Assembly: GCA_965215165.1 (NCBI GenBank)
Contig: CBDCCX010000006.1
Coordinates: 682,001-746,000 of the forward strand
Origin: JANQRZ01 sp965215165
GTDB lineage: Bacteria > Bacteroidota > Rhodothermia > Rhodothermales > JANQRZ01
Direction of reading: 5' to 3'
DNA length: 64,000 bases
Every line of letters begins with the position of its first letter. The first letter of the stretch is position 1. Made by a program: the position numbers and the translations under genes. The notes beneath the pieces were generated by a model that did not search any database, was not told the DNA's origin, and saw only the letters and a list, made by a program, of their open reading frames with translations. Positions 34,248 through 44,719 of the stretch are shown here, one piece after another.

Positions 34248-36062
34248 GTAGCCGTCGCGGCCGGGGAAATCCAGGTTCGAGACGACGGTAAAGAAGTCCG
34301 AGACCACGCCAGGGTCGTGCTGCACCCAAGCGTCGACCGTCAGGTCGTCCGGGCCGACGGCGAGCGACGGGTCGGGGTCGATGCGGACGTGAGCGCCCAC
34401 CACCGGGAAGCCGACCGCTTGGCCCACGATACCTGGAGCCGGGGCAGCACCGGCCATCGGGAATCCGATGTTGGCCGGGGTCGTGGTGAAGGAGAGGTCC
34501 AGGAAGGTGCCGGCCGAGAACGCGTCGTAGTCCGTCCACACCTCCAGCCCGGCGGGCGGGGCGGCGCACGAGACGCCCTGAATCGCGCCGTTCGTGTTGT
34601 AGGCGGAGAGGTAGCCGTCACGGTTGCCGCTCGAGCTGATCGGCGCGGAGGCGCTGAGGTCGAAGCTCGACGAGAAAACGGGCGTCAGGCCAAACTCACC
34701 GGCGGCGAGGTGCGCCCCCGAGGCCGGCTTCACCGCGACGTCGTAGCCGATGTCGCGCTGCCCCTCGGCGATCCGGTTGGCGAAGCGGAAGGCCCCCGAG
34801 GCGTCGTAGCTCGCCATCCAGGCGTCGAAATTGCCGACTGTCGGAAGGCCGTAGCCCGTCCCGCCCACGGCCGGCGGGTCGAAGTCCACCGGCCCGGCGC
34901 GGAAGCCGCCCGTCGCGTAGACGTTGCCGCAGGCGTCGCTGTCGATCCCGAACCCCACGTCGATCTGCGGCCCGCCGACCGGGACCACCCACTGCGGGGT
35001 GCCGCCGAGGTCGTAGGCGGCCACGAACGCGTCGGCGCTGCCGTTGCTTGGAAGCGGCGGCACCGGGGCACCGAAGGTGGTCGTGGCGACGAACGCGCCG
35101 GTGACGCGGATGCTCTGGGGCGTCGCGTCGATGTCGTAGCCTCGCTGCACACTCGGCCCGCCGATCTGGACTGCGTTGAAGGGCGCGAAGAGGACGGGGT
35201 TGCCCGCCGGAACATCGACGTAGCACGACACGAAGCCGTCGTCGCCGGAAACCGAGGTGAGCGGGACGACGACCGCGCTCGGGTCGAAGTCGACGGTGCC
35301 TTGGAAGCGCCCGGTGATGCACGGCAGGTTCGGGCGCAGCAGGCTCAGGCCGAGGCCCTCGTCGAGGCCGGGGCCGCCGACCCGGAAGGCGTCGTAGAGC
35401 GTGCCGGTCCCCGCGTCGTAGCCGGCCACGAAGACGTCATAGCTGCCGCTCGAGACGAGGACAGGCGGGCCGCCGAAGTCCGCTCCGGCCGCGAGCGAGC
35501 CGGTGACCCACACGTTGAACGGCGGGAACGGGTGAATGTCGAGGTCCTGCCCGATCTGCACGCTCGGCCCGACGATAGGCGCGAGCCACCCGAAGGCCGG
35601 CGTGGGGCTCGTCACGTCGTAGGCCGCCACGAACCCGTCGAGGTTGCCGCCGACGGGCGGGGTGACGCTCCCGCTGCCAGGGTCGAAGTCGACGGTGCCC
35701 TCGTAGTGGCCGGTGACGTAGAGCGTCCTGTCCTGGTGGACCACGTCGAGCGCGGCATCGCGGCCGGGGCCGGCGAGGGCGAAGGCCCACCGCACCGCCC
35801 CGTCAGGGCGCTAGGAGGCGATGAACGCGTCGGTGTCGCCCGCCGAGGTCAGAAGGAGGGTGCCGGTCGCGCTCGGGTCGAAGTCCGCCGTGCCCCGGAA
35901 GGCCCCGACGAGGTACGTGTTGCCCTCGTCGTCGTAGTGGGCGGCATTAGCGACGTCCGGCTGGGAGCCGCCGACACCGATGGGATAGGGCTGCGCGAGC
36001 GCAGAGGCGGCCGTGAGGAGCGCCGCGAGGATGATGGGCGAGAGACGAGAAGAAGTAGGCAT
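34248..36062 (-). pseudogene. secreted SBBP-type beta-propeller/LamG protein with an in-frame stop and lost C-terminus
   Basis: The start at 36062 gives a signal peptide (MPTSSRLSPIILAALLTAAS, cut near LAQ). Repeats of the form GTADFDPSATG...DTDAFIAS and GTVDFDPGSGS...LDGFVAAYD are SBBP propeller blades. At 35811-35813 (minus strand) a TAG interrupts exactly where the other blades have Tyr (FVAAYD versus FIAS-stop), and the same frame continues at once with RPDGAVRWAFALAGPGRD. After the propeller a LamG-like domain starts (LTVDAWVQHDPGVVSDFFTV) but stops midway at the terminator hairpin. A single-base change from TAC or TAT explains the stop. Two independent lesions make this a pseudogene; a sequencing error could explain only the first. 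Confidence 0.75.
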
Positions 36063-36229
36063 GGCGAGTGGGAGTAGGTGAGACGGGAGAGCGGACCCTC
36101 GAGCGGTGTCTCGTGCCGGCGCTAGGCGTAAGACATTGAGCGTCCTGCTTTTAATATGCGACACAGCGCGGAAAGAAAGGTCACCGGCTTTCATTTATAT
36201 CTGGAAACGAAATAAAGGGATATAAAAAA
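36063..36229. promoter_or_regulatory. AT-rich region upstream of the broken propeller gene
   Basis: 167 bp, AT-rich for this genome (for example TTTTAATATGCG near 36150 and TTTATATCTGGAAACGAAAT near 36194). It probably held the promoter of the minus-strand propeller gene and it also receives the groEL-derived terminator at 36230. Confidence 0.4.
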
Positions 36230-36257
36230 GGGGTGGCTTCCCGAAGGAAACCGCCCC
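36230..36257 (-). terminator. UUCG-loop terminator in the distal groEL 3' copy
   Basis: On the minus strand GGGGCGGTTTCC-TTCG-GGAAGCCACCCC is followed by TTTTTTTATA. This is a better terminator than the one now behind the intact groEL (38972-38997, no T-tract), suggesting that it is the original groEL terminator. Confidence 0.8.
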
Positions 36258-36405
36258 GCTGAGGCGCTAGAGCCGAACCTGCTTAGAAGCCCATCCCGCC
36301 GCCCATGCCGCCCATGTCGGGCGCGCCGCCCGGCATGGCACCTTCCGGCTCGGGCTTGTCGGCGATCACCGACTCGGTCGTCAGCAGCAGGCTCGCCACC
36401 GAGGC
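36250..36405 (-). pseudogene. duplicated 3' end of groEL (last about 41 codons plus trailer)
   Basis: This 156-bp stretch matches 38991-39146 with only about two differences. It encodes the GroEL tail ASVASLLLTTESVIADKPEP then EGAMPGGAPDMGGMGGGMGF and stop (36283). Upstream of it, on the minus strand, the frame enters unrelated sequence (GGKPHVYNF), so there is no second groEL. It marks the far end of a 2.6-kb insertion that carries the C1 peptidase gene. Confidence 0.92.
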
Positions 36406-36602
36406 GAAATTGTAAACGTGAGGCTTGCCGCCAGGAGGAATGTGCCTAGAACGTGACCCTCGGGGTGCCCCCGGTCCCAGCGAGTGGACTGGCGGACCGG
36501 ATCCACGCAGACTACGAAGGCGGGCGGTCTGCCTCAGCGCACTCACCAGATCTGCGAGGGCTGTGTCCTCTGTGGTAAGTGATTCCCGTAGGAAAGGGAG
36601 CA

Positions 36603-36640
36603 GAGTCTCACCATCAACCTCGAGTCTCACCATCAACCTC
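36603..36640 (+). repeat. two tandem copies of a 19-bp sequence before the C1 peptidase gene
   Basis: GAGTCTCACCATCAACCTC at 36603-36621 is repeated at 36622-36640, 9 bp before the ATG at 36649. It occupies the position of the ribosome site. Confidence 0.85.
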
Positions 36641-36648
36641 ACAGTCCG

Positions 36649-38946
36649 ATGCGCTACTTCCCCGCTGCTGTCACCGCTACCCTCACTCTGCTCATAGGCT
36701 GCGCGAGCACGAACTCCGGCCCTGCGAATGGCTCTCCTCCTACGTCCGCAGACACAACCTATACATGGACGAACGAGAACGGAGAGATTTTTCCGCTCGA
36801 CGCTCCTTACGAAAACATCGAAGACCCCGCTGCGGCACCGCCCGACACCGCCGGCCTCACGGTAGTCCGGCAGGCGCTCTCCGGCCGTCCCGCAGAAGCT
36901 CAGCAGTCGCTGGACGCCCTCCAGTCCGGGTTCCGCAGTCAAGGCTCTCGCGGAACCTGCGTCGTGCACGCCGTGGCGGCGGCAATGGAGGCGGCCCTCG
37001 CACGTCAGGGCCACCCCGGGGTGGACCTCTCAGAGCAGTGGATGCAGCACATCACCAAGATGACCAAGCTGATTCGCTTCGGCAGCACGGAGCCTACGAA
37101 CACCTGGACGCGGGACGGCTACGAGAACAGCCTCGGGATGTGGGGCGGGCATAACATCGTCAGCGCCGCGAGCCTCTTCTCTACCGGCTATCGGGTACCC
37201 GAGGAGCACCTGATGCCCTATCAGGATGCCCCCGGGTACCAGGACACGGACGACCCTGGCGACGACCCCTTCGCCAACTGGCGTGACCGCACGGGCAGGA
37301 TCTTGCAGCGCACCGTTAACGACTACAACCTCAGCCAGAACCCTACCACGATCCTCACCCCGGGGAGCTTCACGCTCACCCCGTTCCCCCAGCCGGCTCT
37401 CGAAGGGGCGCGCTATGGGATTCAGGGGTTCGTTGAGGCCAACGGTACCGAGCTCCGCGATCCGGCGTGGTACGAATCTCAGCTCGGTGCCGGGCGCGAA
37501 GTAGTGATTGGTCTCGCCTGGGCCGTGGGGCCTCCAGATGCAGACGGCGTGCGCCACCCCGAAGGCCAACGTGAGGGGGGCCATGCCGTCCTCGTCGTGG
37601 GCTACGACCGGAGCGACCCCTCGAACCCCTTCCTCATCGTCAAGAACTCCTGGGGGCGAGGCGTCTTCTGGCGGCTCAGCTACGACTTCATCGAGGGGGA
37701 CGAGCCCGGCAAGATCACGCAGGCGCTCTACCTCACCGGCATTGACGTCCTGAATGCCGTTCCGCCGGAGGATCTCGCGCTCGGGCGCTGGCAGCTCACC
37801 TGGGATGGGCAGACCGGGACGCTCGACATCAACCGCAAACCGGGGTATTACTCGAAGGCCAGGCTCGGCGTCGAGGACCGGCGCTGGGGGACGTACTTCG
37901 ACGCCGCCGAACAGGTCTTCCGCGTCAACGGGTCCATCGGGAGCGGGGGGGAGATCGTATTCCACATCGACCCCGACAACCCCGACGCCTACTACGACGA
38001 GGTCGGCGGGACGAAGTTCACGGGTCGCATCAACCCGGCCACGCCCGATCTCATGACAGGTACCTTCAGTAGCCCGTCGGGCCGCTCCAGTGCCTTCACA
38101 GCCAGGAAGCCGCTCGGCCTACGCCTCGCCATCGCTGCGGACCCTACCGTATTTCGGCCGGGTCAGAGTGTCCGCCTGGACGCCGACCCCTCAGCCTTTA
38201 CCGACGCGGCGGCCGTCGTCACGAAGTGGTTCGTTGAGGAAGGCTCAGGCGGCCCGCGTTCTCTCGTGGGCACGACGACCGGAACTGGCTCGCTCTCCGC
38301 GAATCTCCCCTGCCGCTCGGACCTTCTCGTCCATGCTGAAGCGCAGCATCCTCAGACGGGCGAGGCCAGCGACCGCATGCTCGCCGTTTCGTGTCTTTCC
38401 CAGCAGGCCACGACGTTCCTCCACGCCGATGCCGATCACAGCGGTATGGTCGGGAACGACGGCACGGTGCGACCGCTGCGGGGGCTCCAGGAGTTCCACG
38501 TCGGGGACACTCCCGCCGACGCCGATCGCCACTCGCTTCTCGACTTTGACCTCAGCGTACTCAGCGCAGCGGCGGGTGTCGACGCGGCGACGCTGACGCT
38601 TTGGGCCGGGCGCACGGAGGGCACTCCTTCGGACCTCCTCGGTCTGCGAGCCATGCAGGTCAACTACGGGCCAACACTCGACGCGTCCGACCACCGCGCA
38701 GCAGGCTCGATTCAGTTCTTACCCGGCATGATCCGGCTTCCCAATGCACCCAGTGGTGCCCTCACCCTCGACGTGACGAATCTGGTCAAAGATGCACTCC
38801 AAGAGGGCCGGGATCGCCTTCAAATCGCGGTGTTCTACAGCCAAGCCACAGACGGAGATGGGAAAGCCGATGCTACGGTGTTCACCGCCGTACGTCCTGG
38901 AACGCTGCTGATGCCGACTCTAGAGCTGAACTACCAGAACTTCTGA
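36649..38946 (+). CDS. papain-like (C1) cysteine peptidase lipoprotein with C-terminal DNRLRE-type domain
   Basis: 765 residues. Signal peptide with lipobox LLIGC (Cys 18). Catalytic residues of the C1 family: oxyanion Gln 98 and nucleophile Cys 104 in SQGSRGTCVVHA, His 312 in EGGHAVLVVGYD, Asn 333 in IVKNSWGRG. A beta-rich middle part follows (about 370-520), and the last 180 residues (TTFLHADADHSGMVGNDGTV, LLDFDLSVLSAAAGVDAATL, LTLDVTNLVKDALQEG) match DNRLRE carbohydrate/surface domains. It should be exported and lipid-anchored. The gene is inserted between two copies of the groEL 3' end, convergent with groEL, and its codon use is less GC-rich than neighbours, all signs of transfer. Confidence 0.88.
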   Translation: MRYFPAAVTATLTLLIGCASTNSGPANGSPPTSADTTYTWTNENGEIFPLDAPYENIEDPAAAPPDTAGLTVVRQALSGRPAEAQQSLDALQSGFRSQGSRGTCVVHAVAAAMEAALARQGHPGVDLSEQWMQHITKMTKLIRFGSTEPTNTWTRDGYENSLGMWGGHNIVSAASLFSTGYRVPEEHLMPYQDAPGYQDTDDPGDDPFANWRDRTGRILQRTVNDYNLSQNPTTILTPGSFTLTPFPQPALEGARYGIQGFVEANGTELRDPAWYESQLGAGREVVIGLAWAVGPPDADGVRHPEGQREGGHAVLVVGYDRSDPSNPFLIVKNSWGRGVFWRLSYDFIEGDEPGKITQALYLTGIDVLNAVPPEDLALGRWQLTWDGQTGTLDINRKPGYYSKARLGVEDRRWGTYFDAAEQVFRVNGSIGSGGEIVFHIDPDNPDAYYDEVGGTKFTGRINPATPDLMTGTFSSPSGRSSAFTARKPLGLRLAIAADPTVFRPGQSVRLDADPSAFTDAAAVVTKWFVEEGSGGPRSLVGTTTGTGSLSANLPCRSDLLVHAEAQHPQTGEASDRMLAVSCLSQQATTFLHADADHSGMVGNDGTVRPLRGLQEFHVGDTPADADRHSLLDFDLSVLSAAAGVDAATLTLWAGRTEGTPSDLLGLRAMQVNYGPTLDASDHRAAGSIQFLPGMIRLPNAPSGALTLDVTNLVKDALQEGRDRLQIAVFYSQATDGDGKADATVFTAVRPGTLLMPTLELNYQNF

Positions 38947-38971
38947 CCCGGCGATCTACAGAGCACGGAAA

Positions 38972-38997
38972 GGGCGGCCCCCCGAAGAGGACCGCCC
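38972..38997 (-). terminator. groEL terminator (proximal copy)
   Basis: On the minus strand GGGCGGTCCTC-TTCG-GGGGGCCGCCC followed by TTTCC. The loop is the same UUCG as in the distal copy, but the T-tract is short. Confidence 0.7.
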
Positions 38998-39023
38998 CGC
39001 TGAGGCGCTAGAGCCGAACCTGC

Positions 39024-40664
<1,641 letters not shown>

Positions 40665-40689
40665 GGTGTGTCGTGTGGTTCAGAGTGGG

Positions 40690-40796
40690 GAAGTGGAGGG
40701 TGGTTGGTTGTTCGTGGTTAGTTGCGAGGGGTCAAAAGCCACGCTGACGCTGAGGCCAAAGACGCCGCCATCGACTAGCCACTATCTGCTGACCAA
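40690..40796 (-). repeat. degenerate inverted repeat in the groES-groEL spacer
   Basis: A G/T-rich arm (GGTTGGTTGTTCGTGGTTAG) and a C/A-rich arm (ACTAGCCACTATCTGCTGACC) pair imperfectly. It fills most of the spacer and resembles the other start-proximal hairpins. It could set the groES/groEL transcript ratio. Confidence 0.45.
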
Positions 40797-41090
40797 TTAG
40801 CCCTTGACGACGCCGAGGATGTCGCTCTCGCGCATGATCATGACCTCGTCGCCGTCGACGCTGATCTCGGTGCCGGCGTACTTGCCGTAGAGGACCGTGT
40901 CGCCCTCCTTGACGGTCATGTCGATCTTGGTGCCGTTCTCGACCTTGCCGGTGCCGACGGCGAGGACGGTGCCTTTCTGCGGCTTCTCCTTGGCGGTGTC
41001 GGGAATGATGAGGCCGCCGGCGGTCGTCTCCTCGGCGTCCTGCGGCTTGACGACGACGCGGTCGGCGAGCGGCGTGATGCTGATAGCCAT
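40797..41090 (-). CDS. groES: co-chaperonin GroES (10 kDa)
   Basis: 97 residues, full length. Begins MAISITPLADRVVVKPQDAE, has the mobile loop EETTAGGLIIPDTAKEKPQK (20-39) and ends VMIMRESDILGVVKG. It caps the GroEL ring. The start at 41090 is fixed by the family N-terminus; long upstream in-frame codons are antisense shadow. A CIRCE operator lies 55 bp upstream. Confidence 0.98.
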   Translation of the reverse strand: MAISITPLADRVVVKPQDAEETTAGGLIIPDTAKEKPQKGTVLAVGTGKVENGTKIDMTVKEGDTVLYGKYAGTEISVDGDEVMIMRESDILGVVKG

Positions 41091-41144
41091 AGTGGTGTGC
41101 GGGTTGAGGTGGATGGGTGTAAACTCTGGGTGAGACCCAAGGGG

Positions 41145-41171
41145 TTGGCACTCTCGCTTGGAGAGTGCCAG
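41145..41171 (-). promoter_or_regulatory. CIRCE operator (HrcA binding site) for groES-groEL
   Basis: TTGGCACTC (41145-41153), nine-base spacer, GAGTGCCAG (41163-41171). This matches the consensus TTAGCACTC-N9-GAGTGCTAA with symmetric A-to-G/T-to-C changes and one terminal mismatch. HrcA would repress groESL under normal conditions and release it on heat shock. The site also lies 42 bp before the divergent DUF2085 gene. Confidence 0.9.
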
Positions 41172-41212
41172 GCCCTCAAACCGAGCACCGGCCAGGAGGA
41201 TTCGAGGCGGCA

Positions 41213-41767
41213 ATGAAGAGTGAGTTAAGCACTCCGAGCGACACTTCAAAAGTGGAAGCCGCTGACTCAAGCGCCGAGCGCTGGAGCGGGCCGGGCTGGA
41301 CGCTGGCCCTGGCGTCGGCACTCGCGCTGCTCGCTGGAGCGGTGGGGCCGCCGGTCGTCGGGGCAGAGGCGCGGGCGGTGCTGGTCGCGGCTTTCGACGG
41401 GTTCTGCCACCAGCTCCCGGAGCGCTCCTTCTCGGTCGGCGGCGTGCCGTTCGCCGTGTGCCATCGGTGCACGGGGATCCTGGTGGGCCTCGCCCTCGGC
41501 GTGCTCCTGCTCCCGGCGCTGCGAACGCAAAGGGGTGTGCTGAGCGAGCGAGCGTGGCTCCTCGCCGCCGTATTCCCGCTCGCCCTAGACTGGTCCGGCG
41601 ACCTGCTCGGCCTGTGGTCGAATCTGGGCGCGCGCATTGCCACCGGACTGTGGTTCGGCCTCGTCGTGGGCGTGGTGTTCGCCCGCGCGTTGGCGGTTCG
41701 TGGAGAACGAGCGGTGGGTGAGCGATTGGCCGCTGACTCGTGCATCTCAGCAGCAGGTCCGCCGTAG
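41213..41767 (+). CDS. DUF2085 family membrane protein
   Basis: 184 residues, four membrane segments. The family signature is clear: FDGFCHQLPERSF (about 62-74) and PFAVCHRCTGILVGLALGVL (about 80-99), with paired Cys/His residues that may bind metal. The ATG at 41213 follows an AGGAGG site 12 bases upstream (GCCAGGAGGATTCG). Function unknown. Its promoter lies next to the CIRCE site. Confidence 0.85.
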   Translation: MKSELSTPSDTSKVEAADSSAERWSGPGWTLALASALALLAGAVGPPVVGAEARAVLVAAFDGFCHQLPERSFSVGGVPFAVCHRCTGILVGLALGVLLLPALRTQRGVLSERAWLLAAVFPLALDWSGDLLGLWSNLGARIATGLWFGLVVGVVFARALAVRGERAVGERLAADSCISAAGPP

Positions 41768-41845
41768 CGCCCAGCGCTGCCGGGTGCCTGCTGGTCCGAG
41801 ACCGGGTTGCCGAGTCCTCCACTCCTTCCGCCTGCTGGTCCACCT

Positions 41846-43381
41846 GTGAGCCGCCGAGTCCGACGTGTCGCGCTGTGGAGCGCCTCCCTCTTCTTCCTGG
41901 CAGGTGCTCTCTTTGCCCTGGGCGTGCTCTGGCCGCTTCCGGTTGCCGCTCCCGTCGTCACGGACCATCCCCTAGCCTTCGTCGGGGTCACGGTCGTCGA
42001 TGTCGAGCGCGGGGTGCCCGTCTCCGGCCGCACGGTTGTCATCGATCAGGGCCGGATCACGGCTGTGGGTCCTGAAGGAGACGGGGACGTTCCCGAGGAC
42101 GCGGAGCAGGTCGACGCTCGGGGCCTGTACCTGATGCCGTCGCTGTGGGACATGCACGCGCACGTCTACGCGATCTCTCCGCTGCTTGGGCTGCCGCTCT
42201 ACATCGCGTACGGGGTGACAAATGTGAGGGACATGATGAGCTGCCCTGAGGAGAACGACCCGTTCATCGCGTGTCCGGAGGACAAGCACCGCTGGACCGA
42301 GGAGGCGGAACAGGGCCTCCGCGTTGGCCCACGGATCGTCGCTACCGCGAGCTTCATGGCGAACGGGCCGGGGATGCGTGAGCGCCTCCCCGACGCCCCG
42401 GCCTTCTTCGGCACGGAGACCCCGGAGGAGGCCCGGGCGTTCGTCCGTCACCAAGCGGCGCGTGGTGTGGACGCGATCAAGGTCTACGACCGGCTCCCGC
42501 GCGCGGCGTACTTCGCGCTCGTGGCCGAGGCCCAGCGCTTGGGCCTCGACGTGGTGGGCCACCGTCCCCACGCCGTGAGCGCCATCGAGGCGGCGGCGGC
42601 TGGGCAGAAGAGCGTTGAGCACGCCCGCGTCTTCCTACACGAGTCGTACCCCGGAAGCGCCGCGCTCCGGGCGGCGGCTGAGGCGGGCGAGTGGCGAGAG
42701 GATCGGCTCCGGATGGTCGCCGAGCACGACTCGGCGATGGTGCAAGAGGTCTTCGCTGCGTTCGTCGAGCACGGCACGTGGTACGTGCCCACGCACCTCA
42801 CTCGCTGGTCCGATGCCTATGCCGACGACCCAGCGGTCCGGCAGGACACCCTGCTCCAGTACCTCCACCCGCTGATGAAGTGGCAGTGGTTGGAGGATGT
42901 CAGGGCCACTGTCGCAGATGCCCCGTCCCCGGAAGGTCGACAGGCGTACCGCGATGTCTACGAGAAGGGGCTGGAGCTTACCGGCGCGGCCCACCGAGCA
43001 GGCGTCAATATCCTCGTCGGCACAGACTACATCGTCCCGGGGGCCGATGTGCACCGAGAGCTAGAAACCATCGTAGCGGCCGGGGTGTCGCCGGCGGACG
43101 CGCTGAAGGCCGCCACGCTCAGTCCCGCTGTTTACTTCGGCCTGGAGCGGGAGTATGGGAGCGTCGAGGCAGGCAAGGTGGCGGACCTACTTCTCTTGGA
43201 GGCCAACCCGCTGGACGACATTGGCAGCACGCAGCGCATCCGGGCCGTCGTGTTCAACGGGAATATGTATGACCGGGAAGCACTCGCTGGCCTGCAAAAC
43301 CTCGTGAGACAACGCGCTCAGAGCTGGGCGGTGGCCTGTAAGGTCTTGTGGCGCTTTGCTCGGAATCCTGCCAGTTACTAG
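41846..43381 (+). CDS. amidohydrolase family protein, membrane-anchored or secreted
   Basis: 511 residues from a GTG at 41846; a TTG at 41807 would add 13 residues. N-terminal membrane/signal segment (LWSASLFFLAGALFALGVLW). Metal-dependent hydrolase features: LMPSLWDMHAHVYAI (HxH), VDAIKVYDRLPRAAYF (Lys), DVVGHRPHAVSAIEAAAAGQ and KSVEHARV (His ligands), NILVGTDYIVPGADVHRELE (Asp), and the closing strand GSVEAGKVADLLLLEANPLD. It groups with imidazolonepropionase/prolidase-like enzymes; substrate unknown. The stop TAG overlaps the left end of an inverted-repeat element, so the original C-terminus may have been altered (tail RFARNPASY). Confidence 0.85.
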   Translation: MSRRVRRVALWSASLFFLAGALFALGVLWPLPVAAPVVTDHPLAFVGVTVVDVERGVPVSGRTVVIDQGRITAVGPEGDGDVPEDAEQVDARGLYLMPSLWDMHAHVYAISPLLGLPLYIAYGVTNVRDMMSCPEENDPFIACPEDKHRWTEEAEQGLRVGPRIVATASFMANGPGMRERLPDAPAFFGTETPEEARAFVRHQAARGVDAIKVYDRLPRAAYFALVAEAQRLGLDVVGHRPHAVSAIEAAAAGQKSVEHARVFLHESYPGSAALRAAAEAGEWREDRLRMVAEHDSAMVQEVFAAFVEHGTWYVPTHLTRWSDAYADDPAVRQDTLLQYLHPLMKWQWLEDVRATVADAPSPEGRQAYRDVYEKGLELTGAAHRAGVNILVGTDYIVPGADVHRELETIVAAGVSPADALKAATLSPAVYFGLEREYGSVEAGKVADLLLLEANPLDDIGSTQRIRAVVFNGNMYDREALAGLQNLVRQRAQSWAVACKVLWRFARNPASY

Positions 43382-43542
43382 GCTGTATCTGGGAAATCCA
43401 CTTCCGGCCTGCGCGCGGCGTCTGCCGCCGCTGGCGGCGTTCCGCTGTATTGCCGTAGCGGTGCTACGGTTGCTGCGCGGGCCTCGCCAGCGACGCCATC
43501 CGCGCGCGCTCGGCTTCAGACTGACTATCCAGACACAGCCTA
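43379..43542. mobile_element. MITE-like element with TA flanks and imperfect terminal inverted repeats
   Basis: Left TAGGCTGTATCTGGGA, right TCCAGACACAGCCTA, i.e. inverted repeats with about one substitution and one indel, enclosing 164 bp of non-coding DNA. An inner perfect hairpin CCGTAGC-GGT-GCTACGG is present near 43454-43470. GG start plus TA flank is like the element at 30428, although the sequences differ, so they are two members of one broader family at best. Confidence 0.68.
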
Positions 43543-43611
43543 ATCCGATCGGCGAGCCCCGCGAGTCCCACTTGCTTGCTACCTTTCCTCTTTCACCTAC
43601 GCCTCGACGCT

Positions 43612-44109
43612 ATGACCAGCAAGTGGACCTCGATCCTGATCGGCGTGCTCGCCTACGTCTTCCTCAGCCTGCTCTCGAACGTGCTCGCCTCCGGGGCCGG
43701 GCCGCTCGGCGCGGTGATCGGCTGCCTCGTGGTGCTCGTTAGCGGCATCGCGGCGGTGTGGCACTACACCTCGACCAACGGCCTCACCATCGCGGGTGGC
43801 ACGGGCGCGGGGATGGGCGCGCTCGTCGGGCTGATGGGGGCGCTCATCAGCGTGACGCTGTCGTACGTCCTGATCTCGGCGGGCGTCCTGCCGGACCCGT
43901 CGGAGCTGGCGATGCAGCAGATGCGCGAGCGCGGGATGACGCGCGAGCAGATGGAGCAGGCCGAGGGGATGGCGCAGATGTTCAGCTCGCCACTCGTGGT
44001 CACGCTCTTCGCTGCGGTGTTCGGGGCCATCGGCGGGGCCGTCGGCGGCGCGCTCGGCGCGTCGCTCTTCAAGAAGGGCGGCCCGGAGCCGGCCGAGTCG
44101 GGCTTTTAG
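43612..44109 (+). CDS. membrane protein of unknown function (glycine-rich, four helices)
   Basis: 165 residues. The ATG at 43612 opens a membrane helix (WTSILIGVLAYVFLSLLSNV). Helices follow at about 25-50, 60-90 and 125-150; between the last two there is a Met/Gln/Glu-rich soluble loop (LAMQQMRERGMTREQMEQAE). GxxxG-type patterns (GGTGAGMGALVGLMGALI, FGAIGGAVGGALGASLF) are abundant. It resembles DUF4199/DUF5518-type proteins in outline. Its stop overlaps the convergent next gene by four bases. Confidence 0.6.
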   Translation: MTSKWTSILIGVLAYVFLSLLSNVLASGAGPLGAVIGCLVVLVSGIAAVWHYTSTNGLTIAGGTGAGMGALVGLMGALISVTLSYVLISAGVLPDPSELAMQQMRERGMTREQMEQAEGMAQMFSSPLVVTLFAAVFGAIGGAVGGALGASLFKKGGPEPAESGF

Positions 44110-44639
44110 AAACGCCGCCGGCTGCGGGGCGGGCCGAGGATCTCTTTGAGCACGAAGGCGTCGCGCGCGCTCTGCCGGTCGCGGAGCCGGTGGGCAAGGC
44201 CGGAGCTCGAGGAGTCGGTTGGGGCCTTGACCTCGAGCGGCGTCGTGAGGTCTATCTCCTCGAGGGCGTCGCGGCGGATGCGGTCGGTGCTCCCACGCGT
44301 GGAGAAGGCGGGGCGCTGCTCGAAGACTTCCTCCGAGAGCGGGTTCTCGCGGCCGAACCCGTGCGCCTCGTGCTCGAACTCGCCGAGCGCGCGGAACTCG
44401 GTGGGCCGAGCCGTGACCGGCGGCGGGTTTTGCGGCAGGGGAGCGGACGGTGCCGGGGCGGGCTCGCCGAACGCCTCGCGCATCTGACGCAGCGCCTCGG
44501 CAATCGGGTCGCGCTCCGCGCGGGGCAGCGGCTCGGGGGATGCCTCCATGTCTGCCGGGTCCGGTCGCTTCTTCTCGAACAGCCGCCGCAGGACCGGGAC
44601 CAGGAAGATCAGCAGGAAGATGATGAGGTCGAAATCCAT
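44106..44639 (-). CDS. single-pass membrane protein with a disordered tail, function unknown
   Basis: 177 residues. One N-terminal helix (FDLIIFLLIFLVPVLRRLFE, 3-22) then a proline/charged cytoplasmic part. The C-terminus SARDAFVLKEILGPPRSRRR looks conserved: the RDAFVLxEILGPP pattern recurs at the end of similar short anchored proteins in this phylum (recalled, not searched). Function unknown. Confidence 0.6.
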   Translation of the reverse strand: MDFDLIIFLLIFLVPVLRRLFEKKRPDPADMEASPEPLPRAERDPIAEALRQMREAFGEPAPAPSAPLPQNPPPVTARPTEFRALGEFEHEAHGFGRENPLSEEVFEQRPAFSTRGSTDRIRRDALEEIDLTTPLEVKAPTDSSSSGLAHRLRDRQSARDAFVLKEILGPPRSRRRF

Positions 44640-44719
44640 GAAGGCTACTGCGGTTGGGAGGTGTGAGCCGGATGGTACGAGCTAGAGGAGGAGATGGCTT
44701 CAAACTTCCCACCTCGAAC

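Noticed and set aside
36283..37014. 243-residue minus-strand frame as a novel protein with a GroEL-like tail
   Set aside because: Upstream of the duplicated groEL tail the frame is antisense to the C1 peptidase gene; only the tail is meaningful.
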